Below are positions 1 through 11,947 of a stretch of 64,000 bases of DNA, one piece after another (the stretch's first letter is position 1; the number at the start of each line of letters is the position of its first letter). The stretch spans positions 48,747,172-48,811,171 of the forward strand of contig CANTUZ010000004.1 of assembly GCA_947846985.1 (NCBI GenBank), written 5' to 3'. The position numbers and the translations under genes are program-made. This stretch comes from Fratercula arctica (Eukaryota > Chordata > Aves > Charadriiformes > Alcidae). Under the pieces are notes generated by a model that worked only from the letters and a program-made list of their open reading frames with translations, ran no database searches and had not been told where the DNA came from.

Positions 1-985
1 TGCCTTTTTAGGGTAGTTGGCATTTGCTATTTTGAAGTTCTAGTAGTATGGGCCATGTCTGAGGTGGCACAGATTCTTGTAGCTTATGAGTAGTAAAGAA
101 GAAAAATTCCTTTTCAGGTATGGAACAAGCTTAGGAAAAAAATAATGTAGATACTTGCTGGCACATATACAGTATTAGCTAGCTGAAATGATATACAGAA
201 AGCCACTTATGTGAATGAATTACCTTGGTTAGTTGGTAGGAACTCCATTTTTATTTTTCGGCTAGGCATAGATATTCAATTTCAGACTGCCATATAGACC
301 AAGTGCACGTTCTAAAAATCCCATTTTGTTGGCCTTGACCACAGTAATGTGTGCAGTCTCATGGTATGAATGGTTAAGATGTACCAAATTAGTTAAGAAA
401 AGAATGTATCAAATTATTTTTAGTGCTGTTGTGAAGAAACACAGTAAGATATTGTAGCGTACAGATCTGAATGCTCTTACTTTGGTCAGTATTAGCTTGC
501 CAGTCCATCAGCTTCCCCTCTTGTTTGCCTGCTTTGGTTTTGAGCTCTTAAACAATTTGTGATATTATTTAACATGCCACAGACTATTTGGGTGCAGCTA
601 AATGAGTAAAGTCAAGCAAAGGAGAAGAGATAAGACTATAATTTGCTCATTAAGTCAAAATCTTGATGTTATTTTAAGATTTTTTTTGGTCTTATTTTAT
701 AGCTTCACACTTTCTCAGACTTCACCAAGTGCATGTGTTCTAATGGATAAAAGGGGCTTTAAAGAAGCCCTTAGGATAGAATATGGCTTTAGAGATAAAA
801 TGTTAAGCAAAGGCCTAATCTTAGATAAAGATTAAATACATAATTAGGGAAATGCTTTTGACATAAAGCAGTCTCAGTAGGGCTATCAAGATGTCTGCGA
901 AATATTTTCAATGTGAAGGGAAATGAGAAGCAGTCTTCATATTTGAAAAGAAAAAAAAAAACCACCAACAAAAATCTCTCTGTAG
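1..985 (+). other. UVSSA: UVSSA intron, 3' portion (upstream part outside window)
   Basis: This AT-rich stretch leads to the acceptor ctctctctgtag at 974-985. No exon with acceptable splice sites, and no protein resembling the upstream part of UVSSA, is visible. The only open frame of note (602-835) has no recognisable content. It is read as the end of an intron whose donor lies before the window. Confidence 0.7.
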
Positions 986-1097
986 ATGAAAGCCTCAGAT
1001 GACGATGATGATGACGAGGATGAAGATGAATTTGTGGAGGTCCCTGAGAAGGAAGGTTATGAGCCCCACATTCCAGACCACCTGCGTAAGGAATATG
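986..1097 (+). CDS. UVSSA: UVSSA coding exon 1 of 7 in window: acidic TFIIH p62-binding segment
   Basis: This 112-bp exon encodes 37 codons plus one base and ends at the donor GTGAGT. The product starts MKAS, runs into a string of Asp/Glu, then reads [20 protein letters not shown] and KEY. In human UVSSA the acidic string at about residues 400-419, with its FVEV core, binds the PH domain of the TFIIH subunit p62, and the Phe and Val anchor it (established knowledge). Both residues are present here. The ATG at the exon's first base is an internal codon, because an acceptor immediately precedes it and UVSSA extends far upstream. The exon ends in phase 1 and joins in frame to 15669. Confidence 0.93.
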
Positions 1098-4000
1098 GTG
1101 AGTTTGCCCAGCTGTGACAAGCTTTATCCCTGCATGTTACTGCTGCACTAAAGTAAATAAACAGCCATTCTGAAGTAATAAAGTGATCAGCGGTGTGGGT
1201 AATCTCTGAGTGCTATGAGGAAGTCATTACATAGATACGGGAGCAGTGATTGGCTCTAGATAAACAAATACTTTCTAGGAGCAAGAGCAACTGAGACAAG
1301 AAGCTTATTTCATTCCATCATGTTCCACTGTAGTTTAGAGCCAGAAGCAGCACTGTGTGTGCTTATAAGTGCGCTAAACGCATACTGTGAGTGCGGGGAT
1401 TGCAAAGTAAAACTGTAAATAAGCCTGAATATTAGAAATACTGGTAGCAGTCTGGTGAGATGGGATAAGGTTTTGTACTATCCCCTGAATTACAAGGAGC
1501 TGGAGATGTGCAGCAACTTCCTCCCATAGGGTGGCCAACTTATAGCTCAGAAAGAAGGCGCTTTTTTTGTTTGGATGTTGCTATCACAAGATGTTAAATG
1601 GAGCTCAGCTTTTAAGTGCAGAATTATAGCCACAGATGACAAAATATAATCTTCCCTTCTTTTAACACATCCTAAAGGTGTTTTCTAAAAATAAAGATAT
1701 ACTTGTAATGTTGTTTTGTGAAATCGAGAGGGGCGTTACTGAGGAAAGTTAATCTCAAATAATTAAATTTCAGTGCGTTACTCCTTGTCCTTTGTACATC
1801 TAGCTTATTAAGAGTCTGCAGCTTTGCCTCTGTGTAATATCGTGTATTTTAAGATTCAGAAGATTTCTGTACATTGTAGAGGAGAGGGTAGCTGCCATCA
1901 CATAGAAGTTAAAAACTTTGGAGGCTGTAATAAGTTTCTTGCTCCTATGTTTCTCCATGAGCATTTGTGTAAGACTGGTGCTGTGTTGTGCCTTTTTCAG
2001 TCCTGTTCATGCTTTTTTTTTTTTTTAGCTTACTTGCGGTTTGTATCGTAGAAGTCAGGCTGCAGTTATAACCTGTATAAGCCAAATGTTTCTTTTTGTT
2101 GAAATGAGGGGGTGTGCCTGTGCAAACCCAAGATGATACAGCTCAAGTGAACTTTTTACTTGTCTTCTGCCGTCCAATTTGGCTGCAGACAGTGAAAGAT
2201 GATCAGTAATGATCACCTGTAGTGGCTGGGGTCAACTCAAGGACATCTCCAGGTGTGAAGTCCTGCTAGTGCCTCAGTCCATCTACCCCATCTAGACTTA
2301 ACCTACTAGGACACCATGGGAAGTAAGGCCTGCGTTGATTATCTGCATGTCTGTGTTCCCCACGTAAGGACTTGCAGCAAGTCCGACTGGATGGTTCCTC
2401 TTTATTTGAAGAACTTAGATGTCTCTGTTCCTGCATGCCTTTAAAAAAAATGTGGAAATTAGCAGCTATAGAGAGGACTGAGATTAGACTAGTGCCCTAG
2501 TGAGCAGGTAGCTGCAATGTGGTTTGACATTACTCTTAGTGTATATGTTGCCTGAAATAGTCTGTAGGTGCTTACCTTGTCCAACCAAGGGGAAGATGAA
2601 ACTGGGAGTACTGAGACAGTGAAATGGGAAGTGGATGGGCGTGTTAGATGAGAACACAGAACGGTGGTGAAGGGCTGCAGGATGCAAACTCATGAGCAGG
2701 GCAGCTCTTTATTTTTTTTGTTCATGGAAAAAAAGGTTACATTTTGATAAAATTATACCAGTGTATGTTGGCTGTTCCGACTACCTCAGTCTTGCAAAAA
2801 ATACTGAATAAGTTCTAATTATTGTGAAGAGCAGGACTTTCAGAAAAGGAATATAATGTAAGAGAGGTGTAGCAGCCTTCCAGACAGTTCTGAAAAGCTT
2901 CTAATGAAAGAATCCCAAAACATTGCTAGTGATAGTAAACGAATGAGCAAATGAGGTTAGTTATTAACATAGTTGTGGTGGTTCTTTGGTTTTTTTCCTT
3001 CCTTGTGCCAAAACTGGTATTTTCTTAATACTTCCAGGCACTAGAACTTGTTTTCCGTATCTTTAACAGCAGCCTGGTGAATCTTAACATGCAAAAGTTC
3101 TGTTTATATTTGTCAGCTTCCACTGGAAGTGAAATGTTCTCATCTCTTCCCTTTCTCCCTCTCTCCCTTTCCTCCCCTGTCTTCCTTATGGACACACATT
3201 TTTAAAAAATAAAGCACCTTACCACCCTTTGTATCACACTAACACAATACTTCACTGCTATTTGAATTCCTACTCATGGAGAAGGATAAAAGAACAAGCC
3301 TACTATCTATGCAAGGATGTTTTAAATATCTATATAAAATAGATTGAGAAATTCCCAGTTTGTATTTAAACTATTGCTGATAGGAAAATATATTATAGTG
3401 AAGAAGCCAATCAATCAGAAAGCAAACCTTCTCTCATTTTGTATATGTGTAGTTATGTAGGAGCTAATGGTCACACTTGGCTGTTCTTTTTCTGATGTGC
3501 TTGTTAAAAATAGCACTTTGAAAGAAATGAACCATTCTTGATGTTTCTGAAGTCATTCAGCTTTTCTTGCTGCCATTTAAAGTTATTATGTGAGCTCTCA
3601 GTTCAGGAAAGAGTCTGCAAAGAATTCAGAATTCCTGAAAAGAATTTAGGCAATCTTTTAAGCATGTGCTTTCTTTTATCTTTGTGTACTTATGTGCTTT
3701 TTTAGACAACTGATCAGTTCAAAATCTGTTTCAGAAGCCGATATATAAATATTGCATAAATCAGCTGGCTTCTGTGTAATTACTTCAGGTCTGCATGAGA
3801 AAAATGGAGAACTATAATTGCTCTACTGGATTCTTTTCTGCACGTTTTAATAAGCAAAACCAAAATAAGATCCCTTTGACATGTTTTGTTTAGAAAAGTG
3901 AGTTATCCTGATAATATACACAAGAATATCATAATTTCATATTAGCATGTTAATATCAAGAGTTGGCTGTGTTAGGCAGCCACCTCTCTAATTAATATGG

Positions 4001-5951
4001 TTCTTTGTTCCATGTGCAAGTGCAGTTGTCATAGCAGTGACTTCAGCTTTATCTTAATATAATCCAGGTGGGGTTTTGTTACATTTCTTCAGTTCACATT
4101 TAGTTCATGAGGACTCTGAGCTAAGAAAATTACAATCTCTGCAAGTGGAGTGTTCCAACTGGAACATTAAACCTTCCATGTAAAATAAAATCTCAGTGTT
4201 ATGTAGAAGGCGTGAACAATTTAAAGCTTTTTTCCTTTTGCTGTTACTTTTCCTGAAAAAAAAACAGGAAGAGTGAACCACTCCTCAGATTAACTTTTTA
4301 TACTAAACAGGAAAACAAAGTTGTAAAACATGACTGTGGAAATGGATTGAAACGTGACATTTAAATTACCGATTTAAAAATCACTTTATTCCCTTTCACT
4401 TCTCTTAGGAAAACAGAATTATCCTACCAACAAAGTAAATTTCAAGCTGAGGTGCTATTTCTGGTGATGCATATGTGTATTTGTGATTCTCCTGAGATCT
4501 GAGAAGTTCGTGAAAAATTAAAAGATATTTAAGCCAGGCAAAGTTTTGCATGTCTAAGTATATAGACATATGCAGTTGTATTATCTCTGTGTATATGTAG
4601 TTGATGATCTCAAAATTGATTGTGATATTTAATATATAAGATGAACCGAGCATGGGTACAATTTGGGTGGAGGGAGAATTAAACAAGTCAATTTGAATCT
4701 CCATGTATAAGATGAAATGTAAATTTGTTAAAAGAATTTAGGTGATTAGATAACTGAAGTGTGAAGATATAACCCATTAGGGGTGTCATGCCAAATTAGC
4801 ATTACCAGACTTTTAACGACCTCCCATTTGTATAATCCTTATTTACACTTGCACCTGATGTCTGCAACAGACAAGAGACCAGCCATCCTGTGGTACCACA
4901 GAGCCATTTTACATACATTGTGTTGCTAAAAAGGAATATTGGACTGAAAAAGAAACAGCACTGTGAAAATAATTTTCATAGGGTTACTCTGGTTCTCAGC
5001 ACTTTGCACTGATGTTACTTGTATCTGTTGAAGAGTAACTTGCCCTTGTATGCTAGTATTGCTAACCCCTTAAAAATTGAGGCATTATGCATTTAAAAGA
5101 AGGCTTTAGGGAGAGATAAAATCTTGTTTCCACTTGAGATTTCCCACACTGGTCAGCTGTTGCATTGGCTTAAAGCCTTAAGGTGAATAAGGTAAGGGGT
5201 GGAACTGTGCAGCTTCTGACATTGTTCGTGTGCCACAGACAGAATTTGGTGCTGACACCAGGATAAGAGATTCTTTCCTGCCCTTGGTGGTCTTGGCATA
5301 GCTTGCAGCTGAGCTCTGAACTGCATGGGATCTGTTTTGAGAGATGTGCTTTTCCATGTAAAAATGAAACAACTCTCAGATCTAGTTCAAAGCACCCACC
5401 TCCCGAAACTGTTGTCTACCAATGGGTTTTCTCAATTCATAATTCTGACCTGTGTCTTAATGCGTGCATCCATTAACTTACATATGCAATGCTACTTTGA
5501 GGTACAGGGAAGTACTATTGCCATCTCACAAGTGGTGACATGAGAAAGTGTCTGACTTGGGAATAATAGCATGGAAGCTGTCTGCTCATTATCAGCTTTC
5601 ATCCTTATCCAAAGTTATACAAGAAATGACTGTACAGTTAAGAACACAAACCATTATTTCAAATCTGGTTAATCAGGTTATTTCTCTTGTATTTGAGCCT
5701 TAAGCCAAAATGGTTTTAGGTCCCTGATAGCCACTTCAGTCGTTCACATTGCATCTTAAAGCCTGCTTGGGATTTCTTTCATATCAGGATCAAAGCTGCA
5801 ATTCTGAAATCCCGAGGGTTAGTTCTATCCATTTCAGAAATTCTTTCCTATTCGCATCACAGTGATGTGCCTTTGTGGGTTAGATGTCCCCACACTGCCT
5901 TTTGTAATCTGATGGTGTCTGGGTCATGCCTTTTCTGTGTGTTAAGTAGCT

Positions 5952-5978
5952 TCTTTTTTTTTTTTTTTTTTTTTTTAG
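5952..5978. repeat. Poly-T run in UVSSA intron
   Basis: An almost pure T tract of about 27 bases follows 'agcttc'. It may be an old retroposon tail on the minus strand or simple slippage. No recognisable element body flanks it. Confidence 0.7.
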
Positions 5979-6210
5979 TATGAAATGTCATAGCAACATG
6001 GGAAAGAAAGCTTATACCCCAATTGAACAAATAAGGTGTACAGAACCAGACTATTTCCTTAGTAGAGAAGTTGCCACCTGTTTTTTTACATAGAGTTAGG
6101 AGTGCTTCAGACTACACAAGCTATTCTAGTGCAGCTCCCACAGAAAGTCTTACAAACATGAATAAATTTGCTATTGTGGCAGTTTATTAAAGGTGTGGGG
6201 TTTTTACAGC

Positions 6211-6786
6211 TGTCGTGGTTTAACTCCAGCCAGCAGCTAGGACCATACAGCCACTCGTTCACTCTCCCCAGTTGTGATGGGAGAGAGAATCAGAAGGGTA
6301 AAAGTGAGGAAAAACTCTTGGATTGAGATAAAGACAGCTTAATAGGTGGAGCAAACGCCGCGTACGCAAGCAGAGCAAAACAAGGAATTCATTTGCTGCT
6401 TCCCATCAGCAGGCAGGTGTTCAGCCATGTCCAGGAAAGCAGGGCTCCATCAAGTGTAATGGTTACTTGGGAAGACAAACGCCATTAACTCCAAATGTCA
6501 TCCCTGCTTCCTTCCTCCCCCAGCTTTATATACTGAGCATGGCGTCCCATGATATGGAATATTTCTTTGGTCAGTTGGGGTCAGCTGTCCCTGCTGTGTC
6601 TCCTCCCAAATTCTTGTGCCTCCCTCAGCCTACTTGCTGGTGGGGTGGTGTGAGGAGCAGAAAAGGCCTTGACTGCTTAGCAACAAACAAAAACTTTTGT
6701 GGACTATCATAATTGTTTCTCATCCAAATCTAAAATATAGCACTTCTAGTAAGAAAGTTAGCTCCATCCCAACTGAAACCATGACA
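6211..6786 (-). mobile_element. Solo LTR of an avian endogenous retrovirus, antisense to UVSSA
   Basis: The element begins TGTCGTGGTTTAACTCCAGC and ends GAAACCATGACA, so it has TG...CA termini. Sequence starting with this CGTGGTTTAAC block and containing the 'ggtcagttggggtcagctg' and 'ccatgatatggaat' blocks is typical of a high-copy bird LTR family, which I recognise but do not name. Read on the minus strand it has LTR order. A TATA box (TATATAAAG at 6532-6524) is followed further down by an ATTAAG poly(A)-signal-like motif and a 'tttatctcaatccaagag' region. The flanks acagc (6206-6210) and acggc (6787-6791) look like a 5-bp target-site duplication with one mismatch. No gag, pol or env sequence adjoins it, so it is a solo LTR left by recombination. 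It appears shorter than the usual member, apparently lacking some central sequence. Confidence 0.85.
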
Positions 6787-9700
6787 ACGGCTTTTGCATT
6801 TTCTCTGAACATTAAAAAGCCTGTATTAGAAATAACGATAAAATACTGCTTAGGCAAATGCATGATTGAATTTTCAGATCTGAAGCCATAAAAGTCGTGC
6901 ACTTCGTGGCCTTTATTCAGAAAATTGCACTTGTTTGTACTGACTAGGTATACTCTTATCTGTACCTAAGCAGCAGACTTCCATGCATATTGTTTTAAAA
7001 AGTTTTATTCTCTTGACTGGCATCCATCAAGACATGCAGGGGACATAATGATTAAAACTGCCTCGGAAATGTGGAATATAATAGAATTGTCATTAGAGAT
7101 TTAAAAACCCAGGGAAAATTAATTACTAATTTATTGGAATCTGATTTTTTTTTTATTCCCTACAGAAAATATTTTCTAAATGCTTTTAAATGTTTTTGTT
7201 TGTGTGCTCAAGTACTAATGTTTTATGTGTGTCACGCTGAGAGCAGCAGCACTGAATTTGCAGCCCTGCATGTTATCTAACCATAGGTATTGCTGTGTAG
7301 CTTCACTATGCTCTTTCTTAGCTCTGTTTGTCTCCTTCATTTTTTATGTAGGAAGTAGGAAAACAGTGGTTTTACTTGCTGCGTACAATAATAATGTGCT
7401 CTTTTATCCTACATCTAAATGAAGTTTCTCCCATAAAAAGGCTGTTTTGCTGTTTTTTATAACAGATTTAAAGCTAGACATGGCAAAAAGAGCATGTATG
7501 CAAGTGTTGATAAGGTGAAACAGAAACCACTTATTTTGACCTGTGAAGAAACGATGGCTTTCGTACTGGTCTTTTTTCCTCCGTAGAAGCATCTAACAGA
7601 TTTAGTTGATACAGAATGATTATCTGTTGATTTTACAGTTAGGTTTTCCTCTGTTTCGTGTTTGTTTGGTTGTTTGGTTTTGTTTGTTAGTTTTTTTTAA
7701 TAGTGCACATGAAAATCTTCTGGAAATCATGGGGGAAAAAGCACAAATCCTAAGTGTTGAGTTTACATCCCTAACTACAGCATCTAAACATATCTGAAAT
7801 ACTCAGTAAAACACTTGTTTTCAGTGCTTATTAGTCTTTTAGGAAAACTTTTTGTTTAGTTTTCTGTTATTAGGATTGATTAGTGTTCCCCAGTGGTAGG
7901 CATATTTGAAAAACTTAATAAAAGTAATTTTGTAATAGCTTTTAAATGATTAAGTCTAGGCTTCCGCAGGAGGGAGATTGATTATCATGGCAATGATCAT
8001 GAAGCAGACTTGACGCAAGGATGACTCAATGCAAATAAGAGAATGCAAGTTTGGGATCGGTACAGCAGCTTCTGTTGCTAACAGGTAGCAGCTATATTTC
8101 ATACAAAATGTAAAGTGGATTTATTTGGGGTGAGAAGTATGTCTGAAGAGGAGTTTGGCCAATTGCTTTCATCAGCTACAGGCCATACAAATGTGCATCA
8201 CCATGATTAACCAAATGATTGTGCCCTGCCTTAGTTGTAATGAAAACAAATATTTTCGATGACGTTATTATTTGGGAATGAAGCTGCTGCAGTTCTACTG
8301 ACTGTTGAATCATTAAATAGACACATGTGCTGACTAAGTGGAAATTAAAAATGATACTTAAGCTTTTTCCTTCCTTACTACAATGATTTCTCAGTTTGTC
8401 TGGGTTCCGCTTTAAAAGCCTAGTAGCTTTTTAATCTGGTTTGATTTGTCTGGTCTCCATACCTCAGGAACTTCCTGAGGGGATTCTTCCTGCACATGAA
8501 GAACACGAAGAACAGTTTTACATGGAGAAACAGCTCAGTGGAGACCACAGCGAAAACAAACTCAGCAGACTTCAGAGTACATGAAGCATACCTCTCAGGA
8601 ACCGAATTTGAGACTTAGATTTACACTATCTAGGCTAAATAAGGACATGTGGGTATTACTTGACTTCTCTAAGGGGAAGAAACAAACTATGTTTTGCAGG
8701 GGGAAGGAGAGGCAGAATTGCCCACTTACCTTTCACTGCCCTGTGAAATTTGGGTTCCTTTTTCCCAAATTTGGAAAATGCAATTAACACGCAGCTGTGT
8801 TTCTCTCCCTTGAGAAGAGTCTAGTATTTAGAAAAAGATTTCTATTAATATTACTATAAATCCTTTTTTTAAAAAAAATCATAGATGTTACATGATTGAA
8901 ATAGCATGCATTGATTTGCTATAAATATTATAGATGACAGATATTCAGCATTGAGGTGGACCTCAGTCCCGTACTGCTATAATCAAATATGTGTTGTGGG
9001 GTCTAAATTTTTCTCAGCATATACAACATTAGAAGTATTTAATTAAAAGTTTACAACTGAGATTGCCTCAATATATTAGTATGTTTTGAAATACATCTAT
9101 GTATTCTATATAGCTACACTTAGAACAATAGTTGAGTATTTGGAATGAAGATAACTTCGCACATTTTCTAAAAAACATTATTAGCGCTTCCAATAAAATA
9201 CTTCTACATCCATGTAGAAGTTGATTGTAGATATTTGCCTCCTAATCAGTTGATTGTGCAGACCCTTCCTCGCTCTCAGGCAAGGTCCTTCTATGTAAAT
9301 AAGGTTCCCAGAAAAATCTGACAGAACATGGTATATATTTGATTCCTACTAAAGTTCTTAAAAATTAATAGTCATTGCACAGGATGCTGATAATACTTCC
9401 AAGTGGTTTGTGATGGTAGTCCACTACCATCGTAGGAACTATGCAATGGCCAGGGACTGCACAATGACAAGCAAGACGTTTAAAAGATCAAGGTGTGAGG
9501 TGTGGAAAGGTTTTAATCTAAACTCTGCTGCTTTGATTTATTCCGATTCTTAGCTACGATTGTAAACCAACAATAAATAGGGATAATGAATGAGAATTAG
9601 CATTATAACTTGACATATTCTGTAGTTCCAGTAAGCCAAACAAAGTATTTATGTAATGTTAATCGACTCTTCTAGTTAACTAACATAGTTGTTATCTTTT

Positions 9701-11910
9701 TTCTTTAGTTAGAAGTTCCAAAGTAGAATTCTAAAATTTTACATAAATGTAAATGAGCATAGATGCATTCAAAGGTGCTGGGGGGATGTTTTTTGTTTTT
9801 TTAAAATCTCCGATTAAAAAAGACCCCTTGACAACTTTTTAAAAGTGGTGTCATTTATACAGAAATATTAATATGGGCAGTTGTCCATGTGATAAGTTGC
9901 TTTGAGTGCCTACACAGCTTATGTCTGCTGTGAGAATATTTGCTAAAGCAACCTCTGGCATTTCAGCATCCTTCCTTATCAGCTGCAGACAATAATTTGT
10001 TTAGTGGTATTCAAGAGTAAGATAAAAACTGTGACTATCAAAAATTAAAGAGGAGGTTTTCTGCCACAATAAATGGTAAGTGTTTTAATCAGTCTTATCT
10101 CTGTATGAATACTTCTAAGGTTTTGTTCATAACAGGTATCTTTATTATTTTTTTCCTCATTTTAGAGTTCTGTGTAGATGAAGTGATACTAACAAGAAAA
10201 GAGCCTGATTTTTTTAGGTAGGTAGAGATGAAATTTGATCCAAATTTTAAAAAGAACAAAAACTGAATATTCCTTTAATTTGTGATGGTTTCATAAAGGT
10301 CAGATATCTGCCAGGGATGACACATAATTCAAATCTCCATCCCTTATGAGTAGCAGAACCTTCAGAGATAATGAAATCTTCCTGCCATATGATCGCCTAT
10401 GTTAATTTTGTTCACACGTACATTTGTGCATGGAGAAGTATAGCAGAACTGATCCCGAAACACTGAAGTTGTTTGGAAGCAATGCCCCAGACATTGGCTT
10501 GAACCCCTGGCTCTGCAATTCCATATGAAGTAAGCTTTGCAAAGTTCTCTTCACTTAGCAGTAAAGCTTGTTGTGCTTCCTGAGCAAAATACGTACAGTT
10601 TTTTTCATTATGAGCACAGTACAGGGTAAGTGGGGAAATATTGTGCCTGAACTTCTGGATTTTCCTGACAGTCTTGCAGAGTGTCTTTATTAGTATAAAT
10701 CACATACATTCAGCTTGACTAAGATTCAGCAAATGAGAAACAGAAATTATTATCTTTTTTCCAGGGAAGTTGAAGTCCATAATACTCGTTTATATTCTAT
10801 CTTAGTTTTTTCAATTAAACTTAAGTGAATCTGAAGTAGCTAGACTTCGTCTAAATCCACACAGCTGAGGAAACCTGTGCTTGCTCTTTTTCTGAATTTT
10901 CACTGAGGGGCTTTTATCTCCCCCTAATCCCACCATTTCTGTCAGGACATAATCTCTTTCTCAAATTTACATTTTAATTACAAGGCCAGCTGAACTAGCT
11001 AAAATCAATAATGTCAGCATTCAGCAGCCTAACTTCAGCTGAAACCCCAGCTTCTCTTTTTCCTTCTATCGATTTATCTTGTGAACACGGTCTACTTTAT
11101 TGCTTCAGGCAAATAGGTGCCATTTGGTCAATTTAAACAAAAAGGAGGATTTGAACATTTTTACGATTCTTTCTAAAAGCTGCTATTGGAACAATTTGAA
11201 CCCAGGTACTGTACTTGTGTTAAATAACATAGGCAGAACAGCAGAATTCTTAAGAGGAATTTTACTTTTGAAACTGCTCTTAATTCCATCTATGTCTTAA
11301 AAACAAAACAAAAAAGACCCACCCTGACGCTGGATACCAATTCAGCTAGGGCTGTCTGCATGGTGACTCTTGTCTTTATCTTGTTATCAAAAACTAATTT
11401 TATAAACAAATACTTTTTGAAGTAGATGTAGTGTTACTGATGTCATAGTGTATTTAACTTTAGCCATTTTTCTGTTAATGGTCTAAAATAAGAAATCAAT
11501 GGGAAAATATTTTGTTCTTGTAACTCTTAAGAATTCCTGTATTGATCTTTTGGATGTGATTTTATCTATCTAAATGTCACATTGTCCGTTTATCTCCCTT
11601 GCCTTTTCTGTGTGTTGCTGACTGCTTGTCTCTGCCATTCCCCTCCTCTCCCCCTCCAAGCAAAAACAGTGTAGTGAACAAGCAATCATGCTTTCCATAA
11701 ACGTCGTAGGAAAAAATGGATTAAAACTAAGATTTCGTGAGAACTTCTAATACATATGCACATATTCTTTCTGAAGAGGGGAAAAAAAAAAGGTATGGTG
11801 AGACACATACCTGCTACCTTCTGACTTCGAGATAGTTTGTAAATAGTACACATACAAGTGCTCTCAAAACTGTTGCTTTAAACAGTGCTTTTGAGAAAGG
11901 TATTGTTGTC

Positions 11911-11911
<1 letters not shown>

Positions 11912-11945
<34 letters not shown>
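11912..11945. repeat. Poly-A run (about 34 nt)
   Basis: This is an uninterrupted run of A within the UVSSA intron. It could be a slippage tract or a retroposon tail, but no recognisable cDNA precedes it. Confidence 0.8.
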
Positions 11946-11947
<2 letters not shown>

